A DNA stretch of 64,000 nt from Patellaria atrata CBS 101060 (lineage: Eukaryota > Ascomycota > Dothideomycetes > Patellariales > Patellariaceae). The DNA is taken from contig MU006097.1 in NCBI GenBank assembly GCA_010093705.1, forward strand, positions 701,587 through 765,586, written 5' to 3'. The position numbers were made by a program, and so were the translations under genes. The notes under the pieces were generated by a model. That model worked only from the letters and a program-made list of their open reading frames with translations, ran no database searches and was not told where the DNA came from. Positions 43,141 to 56,979 of the stretch are shown one piece after another (position 1 is the stretch's first letter; the number at the start of each line of letters is the position of its first letter).

Positions 43141-46100
43141 TTAGGTTCGTGGTAGTGATTGGAGGAATTTCTTCCCGAGTAGCAGCTTACTCTTACGACG
43201 TGCGCTTCTAGGGTGATCAATTAGAACTTGATTTTTGCACAACTTGACGGTGAATAGAAACTTACAACTCTTCTGGCTCATCTGTCGGGGTAGTTGATCG
43301 ATTATTCGACTTATGACTGAGGCCAGTAAGATGCCTACTCAAGGACGTACGCATACCCGGATTCCCGTGCTAGAACAAAATTAGCATTAACGTTTCCCTT
43401 CAATTTCGCGGACCACTTACCCCGTCCTCGTCCTGAGGGTGCATAGCAGGAAGTATGGAAGACCCTTCGGAGCCCCCCAGATGCGGCGAACCACCCCAAG
43501 AAGTAGCATTTCCAGAATGAGTACTCGAAGTTTGGGAACCGGTCCGACTTATGACACTCCCACGTCCAGAGGCGAAAGATCGGCGTGGTTGTTCAGTATC
43601 GAGCCCATCTATTGGGCTGGCTTCAAACGTGCTGCTAGTCTCGCTGGCGGTATTCGAGGTATCGTTACTGGTGTGTAATAGAGTTGAAGAGTTCGCAATT
43701 TCTCTCAAGCGACTTTGTTGCTGTCTGGTCGGGCGATGCTGTGAGAATTTATTTCCAATAATCGCCCCGGTGTGGGAGATTAAAGCTTTGATAACGTCTT
43801 TTTTGAGCTGAAGGGCAAGGTCCAGATTTGACCAGGTCTTATTTCGGTATTCCAACGTCGGCATGCGGAAAACCAGGTCGTGCACATCTTCTACGTTGCG
43901 TTGACCCTTACCTTTATAGCTTAAACACAAAACCATGGTGGGAATCTTAACATAGGCAAGTGTCATATAATTGGATGCCCTTGTCATCATCTGAGTTAAG
44001 TCATCTGACCGTACAGTATTCTCTTTCTCTTTGCGATCTTTACTGGCGGGACGATTCAAGCCAAAACGTTTCGGCTTTTCTGTATCGGAAGACTTACTCG
44101 AACTTAATACCGAATTGGAGCGCATACTGGGTGGTTTACTTGCAGGCTTAAGACTTGAGGAATCAGCACCAACAAGACCAGAGCGCGAGGAGTGGGAGAT
44201 TTCTGAATCCGCCCTGTGAGGCTGCCCAGCAAACAACCTGAAGTGAGATTCACCGCGTCCGACACGGGAGCCTAATCTGTTCTTTGACGGAGAAATTTTG
44301 GATCTGCTTGCAGGAAGATTCAGCGTAGGTTGGAGACGTAGTTCGAGTGATGCATGAGAACTGTCGGTACTGTTCCAGTTTGAGTTGGTGCTTGAAAGTT
44401 GACTATTTGTCAACGCAGAGTCCTCTTCGTCTTCTTCCTCCTGCGCCGGAAGCATATGCCTGATCATGAAGGGGGAGAATGTTCCGCCCTCGAATGCGTT
44501 AGAACTAATTCCGGGGAAAATGTACTCGAAAAGCTTCTTGCCAACTTCACGCTCAAGTTGTATTTTCAGGGGAAAAAGGTTGACTTCGAAATGTTCCAGG
44601 ACAGGTATGCCACCAATGGCTTCTAGCATGTACCAGTGCACTTTCAGCATCTTCGCGTCCCTGCTTTCATGATATGGCATGCTACCATCAAAGTAAGGCG
44701 TAATCATCTCAGGATAAGTTGCGTTCGGAAGCAAGTTCAGCCCGTGGATACGGTCGATCTCCACAGAGTTGAAATTTGAACCGTCGTTGTTGTCAGTGCG
44801 GTCATAAAGAGCATTCTTCAGTTGGAGTTCAACCAAAGACTCGTTTCCCTCACGAACTAAATGCCATACGATTTCTTGAGCACCAATATTCCATCGCAAT
44901 AAACCGTTTGATTGGGCACTCTGGCCTCTGTCTTCAATTTTGCGCTGAGAGGTAGTAATAGCTTTCATCATGAAGAAAAGCTCGTCTTCGCAAGTCGCCA
45001 ATTCTCGTTCCATTACTACTCGATCTTTCCATCCTTGCCGGTCAAGGTATCTCTCATTGACTTGGAAATGCATTTTTATCTCCTCTAATTGACGGATTCT
45101 TTCCTGGAGCGTAATAACCAACTCAGGGGCACCTGTTAGATCGCTAAAGTCAGACGCTAACATAATCTTCTCTAAACGCTCGCTTCGGGTTTTCTCGAGA
45201 GGCTCATTGTATAAGAGGAGATCTAAGACGATGATGTACATCGCAAAGTATTGCGTCGAATCACAGATCGCCCGAACATGGGGAAAGTCAACCCATAAAT
45301 GATCAATACGATTCTCGGCATTGTCGGGACAAGACGCGTGTCCTGAGTTGGTGTTCGTAACGTCGTCGTTATATTTCAGGCGGAGGGTGTTATACTTGTC
45401 ATATCTTAGACTTGCTGATGTCCTACGGACGACTCTGGAGAAACCATATGGATTAGTATCAAAAATGTACATCACTTCCATCGGTACCCAAGGCGGCCAT
45501 AGAGATCCAGCCGGGGTGCCCCAACGATTGCCTGTGTACATGTGGAGATATTCTGTTGAGAACGTTTTTGTACTTGTAACGAAGATTTGGAGGCTATCCA
45601 TCGTAGCAGAAAATCTCCGTTGCACAAGGCCACTAACATCGTCGGTTACTCGGTCTTTGTCCATGATCTGAACTACCTTGAGTTGTATTCCTTTGGCGGT
45701 TACTAACACGGCAGATTTCGTATTCTTTTCGCTTTGTAATTGAATTTGAGGTCCTATTAAACGCACATGGTATGTATTCTGCGGCGTAAATTCTTGCGAG
45801 ATGTCCTTTCCAATATCCGCCGGGGAAGGTTTATCACCTTCCACGTCCTCTGGGTCATCTGCATTAACGAACTTCTTACCGTCATCGAGTAGCTGCTGAA
45901 CTCGGTCCTGAACGTTGAGCTTGTCGTCGCCATTGGCGCAAGTTGGGCTTATCGTCTGAGAGACAGGTTGTGAATCAGGTGCTGGTGGACCGTGTTTAGC
46001 TTTGTTCTGTTCTTCAACGATGTCTAAGATGAACTTGACGGCTCTTCGTGACATGTAATAAACGAAACCCCTGCGTTGACTGACTTGGTGGATGTATCGC

Positions 46101-49100
46101 AGAATGATATTGCGAAGAGGATTGTTCCACTTCAACTGTGCGTTATGGACGATGAAGCGATTGTTGAAGTCGTCTATGTAATCTTGTAGCGGCGCGGAGT
46201 CCATTCCGCTTATATCTTGGTCAGTGGGATCATACTCCTCTTTTGCCTCAAAAAACATATCTTCTTCAGCATCTATTTCAGGTACAGCTCTACCATTGCC
46301 AGATTCAAGTCTATCCTTGAGGGTCTGCAACATATTTTGTAGAAAAGCTTTCTTCTTGTGAAGTGTACTATTATGACTCTCAAGTAGATCGGCATGCTCT
46401 CTTTTTTTTGGATCTTCTTGTGATTCTCGAATCATTTGCAATTCCAACTCACCTAGAGTGGTTCGGTTATGCGACATCTGTTCTTCGATCTTTGATAGAC
46501 GTTCTTTAACAAGCCCAATCTGGACCCGACGTGGGTCATTCCTAGCAGACATTACGCAGTAATGGGTAGGTTCATTTCCGAAAGGACTCGAACGATTAGG
46601 GTCACCGTGTGTAATATCCTGATGATCAGTCTGACGGAAGTAGGTAAACCTTGGAGAGTAAGCAAGAGGAAGGATTTGGGTCTCTGGGTTGGATTCTGCA
46701 GGAAGGATCCAGTCAAGTTCCACGAAATCATCCATATCTACCCAGGAAAAATCGTTATCAGGGATGGTGAACCGAGAGAGGTCGGCCGCGGGAGCTGGTT
46801 GCTGGTAAAACGCGATCGTATCATCTGTTTCGACATCAAGGTCAGCGGGATTGGTCCCCGCAATGCTCGCGGAGACAGCTCTGATATCTGCTGAAATGAA
46901 GTCGACCTGAGCTTGATTGATACGCATGCCAGTTGCTCGGCTTTCCTTGTCAGACCCTTGATTCATAGTTTTGAATTCCTCGCGGCGTTGATGTAGGTCG
47001 AATATGAAGCTGTCCAAACGTATTTTTAAGCCAGTTGCAGAAACAGTACTCTGACTATACTCCTCGGGGTCTTTGTGTTTATAGATGTGACTCATGAACA
47101 GGGGCGAAAGCAAAATATTGTATTTGATGGTTGCGAGGTGTCTTCCGAATTTCTTGCTAGATTTTTCTACACCTGGAAAGAGTTTGCCTTGACGTATCGG
47201 AAGAGCCATTGCCCCTGAGAACATTGACCACCAGCTGAAGAAGTGGCTAAAAAAACGCGGCGTGAGATGGACGCTATTGTAATTTGACGACTCTCGTACA
47301 ACCGGTGACGACCAGTCTTTGTCCACTGGGGCTGCGATGGCAACTGACATGTGAATATGGTGGCTCCTAAATCCTCTAAATGCATCATAGCCCTAAAGTG
47401 GAAATTAGTAAAATAACGAGATATAATGAAGGATTTAGTTTTGCCGTACCTTTCCATCGGTACATTCAGCGTGGCGAGGGTTTTTGAGTACTACGTTGTA
47501 ATGAGGTGTAAAATCGAAAGAACGTCCGCCATTATCCAGGTTTCGCTCAAAAACAAGTCCAGCGAGCCACTGTACTTTTCCAGAAAGCTTCATGATGGTT
47601 TTCAGGAATGTCGCACCTGATCTGAAACTGGATGTGCTTGATGAACTATGAAAGTCTGAGCTCTCTGTGTCATATGAATGCCGCGCGTAATGGGTCAAGT
47701 CAGGAATCGCTAAGATATATGATCCGCTGTTAACAGTCATAAATTTCCTTGGATCATCCTCCTGGGCAATGTTCCAGCGGACATCGTTGCGCCAACACAT
47801 TACAAATCCAGCACCTTGTCCAGTTACCATGTAAGGGTCCCGTGAACCTATAATAAACTTAGGTACTAATCAAAGGAGAAAAGAAGCATGGTAGATTACC
47901 TTTCAGTATCAGATGTACATCACCATCCCCTTTCCAAGCGACATTGATTTTGGAATGGAAAGTTAGTCTGATCTTATCCCAGAAACCAACACGTTCCGAC
48001 GGATCAATTGCGGGTTTCGTGAATGCTTCGATGACTTGCATCATATCCTGGATAGCCGGTTGGTAGGAAGTACCCCATGTTATCCTTGTGGGATAGCTGG
48101 TGTTGATTTCGACTTTCATGTCGGAGTATGTCTTCACAGGAGAAACGGTGCGGCTGACAGTAACCTGAAGACCAGCACTCTTTTGACCTGATTCATCTAA
48201 TCCAGGTGGTACTACAACGATCTGAGCATGGCGCATTGACTCAGTATTACGATATTCTTCGGCAATAACGAAGTCGGTCTTCAAAGATAAACTTGGTGAT
48301 CTTGGATGTTGGCCTGGACGAATAGCTGGTACGTGTATCAAAGGTAGCGGATAGTCTCGTAAGGTAATCCGACACTCGCCCATACTGATTTGAATGTTCA
48401 TCGGGACGAGAAGGGAGTATTGTGTGTCATGCGGAATGCCCTTTCCGACACGATGAAGGTACTTACTATACTCGGATAATGGGAATGAAGGTTTGTCAAT
48501 CAGAATATTGACATCGCTAACTACGACGGCCACGAGAGCTGGACGTTGTGGAACCGCTAGGATGTTCTCATTGTGCTCAACGTCATCAGGGAGTTCATCA
48601 ATACCCCAGAAAATAGAACGAATGTCCTTCATCGCCCGATTCTGAGATTTCAATCCATGGTCAATTCGCTTCTTCCAACTCTGCGCATTAAGTTGTTGAA
48701 GCTTGTCCCAGGCTTGCTGAACAGTCCGCTTTGCACTAGTTCCAAGGCCACAGATACCCTCAACGTCGTAACGCATCTTTCGACCTCTACTTCTACTAGG
48801 ACGGGACCTTGTTGTACTACACGAGTCCGAACTTTGACTCCGTCGTTTTGAGACCTCCGGGTTTCTGCCTCGATTACGATCTCGTACGTTGTTGGTTGAC
48901 TTCGCACGGAAACGAGAGGAACCCCGTCCCCTCTCATATTCTCTCATTTTCCTAACTTTCAATTTGAACATCTCTTCCCTTGCTATCCTCTGCTTTTGTT
49001 CGAGGAGGCCAAGACGGTATATGGCACCGAGCTTCCATTCGAAAGAGCCATCTTCGATTTCGAAGAGCAGTGCGTGAGTGCGTACCGAAATTTTTGGCAC

Positions 49101-52100
49101 CCGCTTCGGGCCCTCGGACTTTTTCTCGAGAATATCCACATCAGTCTCCGTTCTGAATCTGTGATGCAACTGTTCAATTGTTTTTGCTGTGTTGACCAGA
49201 TTGTCAATGATCGTGTGAACAACAAGCTGATGTGGAACTCCAATACGAATCGCGTCGGCGGCCAAATCCATGGAGTTATCTTCTACAAAGCTCAACCCCT
49301 GCTTGCGGCGGGATTGACGGAAGTCAAGCCTTGGTCCCTTAAGGGTTACCAAACGGCTCCAGAACCGTTTTAATCTTGGAGTTTCTGCGTACAACCTCAT
49401 GAGCTGTGCTCTGGCAAATGGAGCGCTCCACCTGTGCTGCCCGGCCTCTAGACCATGAATATGAACCATAACGGGAGGGCCGGAGGGCATTGTAGCTTTG
49501 ATTTGAACAAACCCAGCTTTAAAGTCGTACGAAGTCAGTTCCCGTTTAAGCAATATCTCTCTGCCAGGGCCAACTTCACTTGAATTCGGTAAGAAGAACT
49601 GACTAGTACTTCGCGAGGAAGACTCGCTCGAGCTTGGTGACCCTGGCGGTCGCTGAAAAGTCTTCCGTAATACCATAGTCGCGACTCCAATAGCGAAGTG
49701 GCGATACAATGAGTAATGGAAGAAAACTTCTTTCGCATAAGAGTTGATATGAAAAACCGGGCCCTGCTTGTCCGTTGAGGTTGAAAAAGCAACTTCAAAT
49801 CTAGGAAGAGATACGAATGATTCAGGCTCGAAGTTGTCTGCAGACTCAATGACAAAACCTTCTAAACCCTGAGTGTGTATTGCTAGCCGTCTTCCATCAC
49901 TCACACTACCCGGGATCCTTCGCGGTGACGTCGGGGATTTGGAACCGATGAAGGCATCGTCCCGCTGGATGGATCTACTAACCCTTCGTCGTGATACAGG
50001 CGTCATAGTTACGTCGTTTTTGTCAGCTTTATATTCCGCATCCCATGACTCCAGATGTAGTTGACATCCTCGAGCGTGTGGAGATACAGCAAAATCGATT
50101 CCTGCGACGTCAACATTGAAATCTGAACCCTGTAAATGAACATGCAAAAGCCAAGCAGGCAATTTCCTAAGAAAGTTGACTTTCAGTCTATCGGCCTGGG
50201 CGAGCTTCGCCTTCGGGGTATCTCTTCGTAATTGTGCTACGATTAGTCGAACACCTTCGCTGATCTCTGGTCGAACTAAGTAAAGAGAGAAGGTTTGGAG
50301 ATTGGCACTGGCGTAAACAGCTACATCTGGAGATGCAGTAATCTCAAGTTTAACTTCAAGACTATCAGTAAGGAGGAGGTTGTGCTTCTCTCTCGCATCT
50401 GTCTGGTAATATAGTTGATGAGAGAGAACCCGAAGGTTGGACACTAAAGAGTAATGTAGCTCTTCTCCCGCCGAGTGTGATGATTCGACATCAAGAGATA
50501 TTGAAGACATTGCAGATATTAGAAGGTCATATTGGCCATCGTCCCGTTTGTTGGGGTCCATACATGGTAACGATACTCGAATAACAGGTTCATGGATCGA
50601 AATTTTGATGCTAGCCTTTGGGAGTAACCGTGAAATTAGTTTCCGCTTGCTACGCGTCGTGCTCACAGGTCGATCCTGGTGACTTTGTAAAAGTGCTAAA
50701 ACGAGAGGCAAATGGCCTGGATCTAGGTCAAGTGATGGGGAGGTTACCACTAGATTAGCAAAGAGAATATTCGCGTTTCTCTCTGCTACATTTTTGCCAT
50801 CCGAAAACTGAATGGTCTTGGACGGTAAAGTCGTCTTCATAGTTGTAGTCGCCATAGGTATGTATAGCAATCGTTCTGGATGGTCTTGGCCATCATCGAT
50901 CCCGACCGAAATTGCAATAGCTGCAATTAACGCTTGATGGGCAATATCATCTCGAGAGAAATACATAACGTGTGCGGGACTTTGAGGATCTAAGCGAAGA
51001 AGGTCCATTCCGAGTTCCTTCATAGCAATGTTTAAGTATACGGGATCTGCTGTCTCCATAGCGCCAATACGCTTGGTAAGGCCAAAGAAACTGACGGCAA
51101 ATTGTATTTCTTGTATACCTCGCAATATAGAGCTAACGAATTCCCTGGAATCGGACACCGTTTGTACAATATTTTCCTCCCGGCTGCCTGGTCTATCCAG
51201 CTCCCCTACAACATCAGCGAAAGAAATTCCTCCAGTACTTGATTCCGGTCCTCGTCTGCCATAAATTGCTCGGCGCTGCTTGATCTGTTCCATGCAAAGG
51301 TGGATGTCATCATATGGAATGCTGAGTCGGCCAAGTTTGAGTGCTATGGAAGCATCTCGAAGACCTTCCAAATCCGTATATAACAGGCCATGCACATTGA
51401 GGGTACAGTGGTCCAAGATTTCGGTCGAGTCATTCCCTTCTGGTGTAAAAAGAATACTTCGTACAGTGAAAATCCATTCCGCTGGTCTTTGCTCGGATTT
51501 GGAGCGCCTATGCTGAAATAAACGACTGCGGTCCACTGTCTTTCGTCGCGTATCTACGGCCATAGTAAAATTAACTACCTGAACTGATCCTACCTCAGAA
51601 ATAACGAAAGTCGAATTCGTAGAGACCAAATCGATAAGACGTATCCATTGTATCTTTCGGTGTAGCCTCTTGATCTTTTCCTTGACTTCCGTCAGCTGTT
51701 TCCAGGTTTTACTACGAGGAATATCCTCAGGCTCGTCACTATCTTTGTGTTCATCTTCAACAGGTCCTTTCTTATCTCTTAGTACAGATTGGTGCTCAGG
51801 AGAGCCATTTGCCCAGTTATGCCAATGCGGCTTCTTATCCGTTTTGCGAGCCAGCGCCTTCAAGTCAACTGTGACCTTCAGCTCTGTCAAGACAATGCTA
51901 ACCCATGTTGGCTGCGCGAACGTCGGTCGATGTAAACTAAGCCCAATTCCACGAATATCAATCCTAAAACCATCTTTGGGAGTATACGATATGCGCCGGA
52001 AGCCTTGTATTCCAACTCTTTGAATAGAGATCCCAGTGATTATTCGTATTAAAGCGAAAACGACGAAGGAGGAGAGGTACAGTAGGATGACCACACCAGC

Positions 52101-52172
52101 TATGAAAGAAGGGCTGGGAATAGCCATAGCTTTTAGGGGGCGATGGGATTGTATATCCGCAGCAATCCTCAA
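43141..52172 (-). CDS. FMP27: Giant bridge-like lipid-transfer protein FMP27 (RBG/BLTP2 family)
   Basis: Five exons: 52172-47900, 47847-47450, 47392-43421, 43369-43266 and 43207-43141, 8814 nt, about 2937 residues from this ATG. A later in-frame ATG at 52127 (MAIPSPSFIAGVVILLYLSS) fits remembered orthologs better. Joins read HLILKG-SRDPYMVTGQG, CTDGK-GYDAFRGFRSHHIHM, QDEDG-HGNPGMRTSLSRHL and PTDEPEEL-SARRKSKLLLGK. The N-terminal hydrophobic anchor is followed by YTPKDGFRIDIRGIGLSLHR and FAQPTWVSI. The GFWDK signature is RVGFWDKIRLTFHSKINVAW at the end of exon 1. Later blocks include LPIRQGKLFPGV and MPTLEYRNKTWSNLDLALQL. Family members form long hydrophobic grooves that carry phospholipids at ER-plasma membrane contacts. 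The Ser-rich C-terminal region is probably disordered. It is the longest gene in the window and intact. Confidence 0.95.
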
Positions 52173-54157
52173 AATAGACTTCGTTCACCGTTCGTCGTGC
52201 GAATGGGGACGCGCCGTTGTCTGACCACTCGCCCTTTCATAACTGTACGCGGTTGATAAAGTTTTGCTTTGTGAAGGTCTACACGTATGCGGTTGTAAAA
52301 GGATAGCGGAGATACGAGAAATGGACCGCTCGGATGATGTTTTGATTAGGTCGTGTAGCTGTACGAATGCGGTATGACGTCTCTAGCGGTAGGGCACCCG
52401 TTCTATACAATCGGATATTTGTTCACGAGAAAATGAGAGTACTAGCAACAACATCAGTACAGAAATACCATCTGTCTATTCACAGTACAGGAATCTTGAA
52501 TTCTAAACGGCCGGTTCCGAGATAGAGTACCCGAACCTATGCTGCCCAGCGTTCTGGCTCATGGCTGGCTTGGCTGACCGAGATTGCGGAGTGCAGACAC
52601 GGGGCAGGAACTGAACAGCAGGTTACGGAGCGCCATGGATAGTTCTACCACTGTGGTAGCTTCGTATCCCCTTTTTGTCAACTCCTTCCCTTTGATTCTC
52701 ATACGGAATCTCCATCACAATCTCGCGACAAAGATAACGTTTGAGCATAAATATCCCTCTCCTCCACTCGGGTTATCCTCAAGACAACTGAGCTCTTTTA
52801 CACTCAATATTTAGCAACAATAAAGCCCCCAACCCCCCGTGAGCGCTTCTACCAGGTGGACAGGATAGCTCGCCAACCTGCAAAATGAGGTACTTCTCCA
52901 TCTTGTCGTCCATATCCCACAAAAGGATTTAAATACCAATCGTGATGGTATTCAGTCATCCTACCATTAAGGACTAAATGTTGGATACATCGACTATGTG
53001 CTTCCGAAAGCTTGGATGCGAGACACGACGTATGGATTCCTACCCAACGAAGAGACTACGTACCGAAAACCAAAAGTATATCTGGAGAAAACGAAGAAGT
53101 TGACCCGGTAAAGAGGCACGCCTATTTCCAAGCCGTTAGTGGCCAAAACCGCTTCTGTTATAGTTGAGTGAGCGACTAGAAACCTACTGAGGGTTATATG
53201 TTTGCCCGCAAACGGTCAATGAAGCGGCGATCTAAATCGTCTTTTTCAGTTGGAAAATTTCAGAAGCTCAGTAGTAGGAGCAGCAACACGTCATTTTATT
53301 CAAAACCATCTATCATGAACCCAAATAAACCGAAAGTAGAGAAGATTTAAGGGAACATAACTTGTAGAAATGCACCATCTACCAAGATCTTTCACACTCA
53401 ACTAACAATACTAGGAACAATGGAAATTACAATAGAGTGAAGATAAGCTCCTATTAGTCTTTCCCTTCGCGAAGAAGGGGTTCTCTAACCGGTAAATATA
53501 TAGCTTCCTCTTTTACATTTATATTACCCCTTTTTCTTTTATATTCCTTTTCTTAAGCTAATACAATAGCACAGTAGTAATATACAAGTACGCGTAAATA
53601 TGATAGTAAATTCTACTCTCCGGGAAGACTTACCTTCAAATACTCCTACTTTAGTAAGATTTTGCTGAGGATTTAAGGAGATACACCAGATATTCGACGA
53701 ACTCTACGCACGGGCATGAATACTAACGTAGTTATTGGAATAAACGTATAATACAACGTGTAACGAGAATATATATACAGACTCTATCAAGCTATTTAGT
53801 AGTACTAGTACTGCTACTGCTACGGTAGTTACTGCCACTGGTGGTAAACGACTTCAGACACCCGACGGCGTTGACACGGTATTAATACCAAACCGCCAGT
53901 TTATACTAAGGGAAGCGCCTTAAACGACATTTGCATGATTATCTCGTGATAGATATTGTTTATAAAACGATAAGTATTCGCACTCGTTAAGTTCCACGTA
54001 AATTTCAAGATATACGGCTTGAAACGTTTCTATGATAATTGTATAGTAGCGGAACTTTATTGACATTAAACGGTAGTAACGCAGCTGTACTGACATCAAA
54101 AGGGAAACCCCCTCCCCTCGCTGAGGTAGCTCCAGGTACAATACAAGATAACACTTG
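52173..54157. other. Gene-poor, A/T-rich stretch upstream of FMP27
   Basis: The first ~500 bp should hold the FMP27 promoter. From about 52860 the sequence is A/T-rich, especially 53490-53600. A run of TAC/TAG/CTG triplets lies at 53790-53850. One Tyr/Leu-rich minus frame of 105 codons (53920-54237) has no family I know. I found no terminal repeats or transposase, though the texture resembles degraded repetitive DNA. Confidence 0.5.
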
Positions 54158-54347
54158 TCAGATAATATCAGACATCTGAGGTGAAGGGTACTGATTTGTG
54201 CTACTCTTTGCTGTGAAGAGACCACCAAACAATGCACCGGCCGCCTTTCCCCATGGAAATTCTAAACGGGCCTCTACTGAGTCAGAAAAACCTATTTGGG
54301 AACCACAATTGGATGCAGTTGTACGTCCTGTTCCGCCATATAGATTG

Positions 54348-56332
54348 TCAAGCATTTTTTAGCGGATACTCGACTTGCTGGATTGAAACTCCTATATTTG
54401 CTATATTCCTGCCGGCCTTTGCAACATTCAGCACTGCATGAATTATCTCGTCAGCTGATTGTACCCAATACTTAAAGTTACCCAAGTTCATTACATAAGC
54501 TATAGTTGCAAATAGAGACCATACATCCGCCTTAGGGGTCTGTGGAAATCCCTTATTTCCTATTATTTCGGGTGCCATAAACCACTGAGTCCCAGTACAG
54601 GTTACCGCGCAACCGATGATGTTACACTGGCCGAAGTCACCAAGCGCAAGGGAATAGATAGGATTTCCTCTAGCTTGATGTACTTGACATTTAAAAAGTA
54701 TATTATCCGGCTTAACGTCTCGATGGATAATACCCCAATATGCGAGGTAATTAAGGGCTGGCAGCATTTCAAAGAGGAGGGTATCATATGACTCTGGATC
54801 AAGGGCCATTCTTGCGACGGTCCCGTCGTAAAGCTTCGCGAAAATTCCAAGGTTGTTCCCTTCTACAAAATCTACGCCGATGAACTTGATGATATTGTTC
54901 TGTATTTCTGTTAGTGATACTGAATTATAGCATGCACTCATTCCGTATTGATGGTTCTAGCTTATCATACGCTCATTTCAGTATCCTTCTTTCGATCCTG
55001 GCACTCCTGGGTTACTGTACTGTTGCTGAAAATGTCCCCTGGTTCTGCTGTATCGAGTAAGGTAGACTCTACGGACGTCTGCGGTATGTACGAACACCCC
55101 AGCCATAAATACGTTGACAGCTGCGGTATTTCAGAACCAAGTTTGCTCTATTGGATGTATAGCAATCGTACAGCAACCGAAAAGTGCCAAAAGAGGAGAA
55201 AACCGGAAGAAATTTCCGATAGTATTCCACGTATTTACTGGCGCTAGAGGATGGCCTGGATATGGGAGGGGGGAAGTAGAATAGTAAAATGAAAGCTGAG
55301 GATATGATACTCACGTAGTTATTTAAACGTAAGGCTTCACACTACACGCTAGAGACATTCCGACTTGATTCTCTCATTGGAGGTATCGATGACCTTGTGT
55401 GCGAGCAGTTGTCCAGAATCGACGCCTACGATCTTGGAGACCGATTCGAACGAAGCCTGACCAATTTTAGCTTTAGTGTAATATCGAATTGGCAGTGTCC
55501 GCTCTTGGCCGCTAGAGGTACGAGACCGTTCCAGAGGTCTCGGTAAGCCACTAACTTCTCCAATGTCCTGGGTGCGGGTATGTCTCCAGGAAGATATTCG
55601 AGGTGTGCCGTACTTTTTGATTAAATCTATTCAATCTTTTTCCGAACATACCCAGTGGATTGTAAACTGGTACTGATCACAATCGGCACCACCAAATCCG
55701 AACCTGGAATTTACTTCTTTCGATACCACGACTTGGCGGTCGCGCCCTGGTAGGAATGGTGTTGCATCCTGATCAACAGTCTGGGTTGACATGTTTTCAG
55801 ACTTGTCTCAAAGGATAATCTCATGCGTTTCGCCATGGATCTCAAAGGAGCATTGAACCTGCGAGAGCTCTGTACTTTCGACAACGACATTCCCGGTACG
55901 CCCAATCGTTGCTAGAGTCAAGTTGGACTGTGATCCGGTAATTTGAAAGCCAATGTTAATTTCACGAGCAACATTTGTTGCGTTCAAGAAATTTCGAACG
56001 CCAGGGTGTGGTGACACGAGCTCACAGTTCTCAGGATAGTCGAGTACGGTATTTGCTACGTCGTTCATTGGTATGAGGGAAAAGATGGTCAACGGGTGTA
56101 ATTCATGAAGCGCCATGGTTGGAACTCCTAGTACTCTATGGTTGTTCTCAAAAGGGTCTCCGAATCTGATGCCTGTATTAGACCAAAGTTTACAACTGAC
56201 TGCGAGCTTTACGGACACAGTTGATATACCAATTAACCGTACGGTATTTCCAGACGCGTCTTGGACTCCGCCATACACACAGTGAGCTTGCCTATACTGT
56301 ACAATGGACTGCAGTCTGTACTGACATCTCAT
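54348..56332 (-). pseudogene. Decayed protein kinase gene with FHA-like N-terminus
   Basis: Pieces on the minus strand follow the order of one gene. First, 56332-55808 carries an FHA-like segment, ending GNVVVESTELSQVQCSFEIH, with NSRFGFGGADCDQYQFTIHW after it in the same region. Near 55390-55520 an N-lobe is readable: RYYTKAKIGQASFESVSKIV and then VDSGQLLAHKVI, where the Gly loop is worn but the Lys remains. From 54941 to 54348 lies the C-lobe: GIIHRDVKPDNILF (catalytic loop), LALGDFGQCNIIG (DFG), GTQWFMAPEIIGNKG and KADVWSLFATIAYVMN. Frames change between the pieces and stops interrupt the linkers, so it is a broken host gene. I recall intact FHA-kinase families of this layout in Leotiomycetes, a weak hint to the organism. 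The original substrate is unknown. Confidence 0.72.
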
Positions 56333-56979
56333 ACAGTATCCCCGAAGAGTGATAAAGATACACAGCGCCGCTCAGAGAGGGAAAGATTTTTGTTCGGGAT
56401 AGAACTGGACCATTTGAAGTTTTGAGGATGCCAGTCACTGAAGATGGTGGCCACAAAGAACATCATTGTAAAAGGTCTACGAGCTTTCCACATAGAGCTA
56501 CCGCAAGATGAACAGACGAAATCGTTTGACCACCACCAAAGATGCATATTAGGGCTGTTTCAAAGAACCATGACTGGATGACGGTTCCTTTCGATAGGCA
56601 GCATTGCAACAAGGTGACCTTTTAGCTTTTGCCTTTTACCCTTTCCATCACTGTCTTTTGTGCCTTGCCCGATCAAGACACCCGATGGAATGATCCAATA
56701 GTCAAGACAGTATGATCGGTGTGGTATCATGGATGGATATCTAGAAGGTGAAGTACGAATAGCAAACAAACCTCTAACGGGAAGGGAAGGCAGGTTCCAG
56801 ATTCGGTCTTGGCAAGCAGCATTTGAGCACTAACAGGGATTTATCGGAGGCGCCATCGAGACGGGAAGGGAGGCCTAGCCGCTTACGTGTCTACCTATCC
56901 GACCCGTGCCCGACGGGTTACCTTAGTCAACACACCCCTAACTTTATACTCATTCTGTCATTTTTCGCCGACTGAAGCC
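56333..56979. other. Spacer between two decayed genes
   Basis: Short minus frames (56329-56547, 56560-56769) might be upstream remnants of the decayed kinase gene, but nothing in them is recognisable. Confidence 0.4.

Noticed and set aside
52860-54157. Transposon or LTR element in the A/T-rich tract
   Set aside because: No terminal repeats, target-site duplications, transposase or reverse-transcriptase motifs could be seen.
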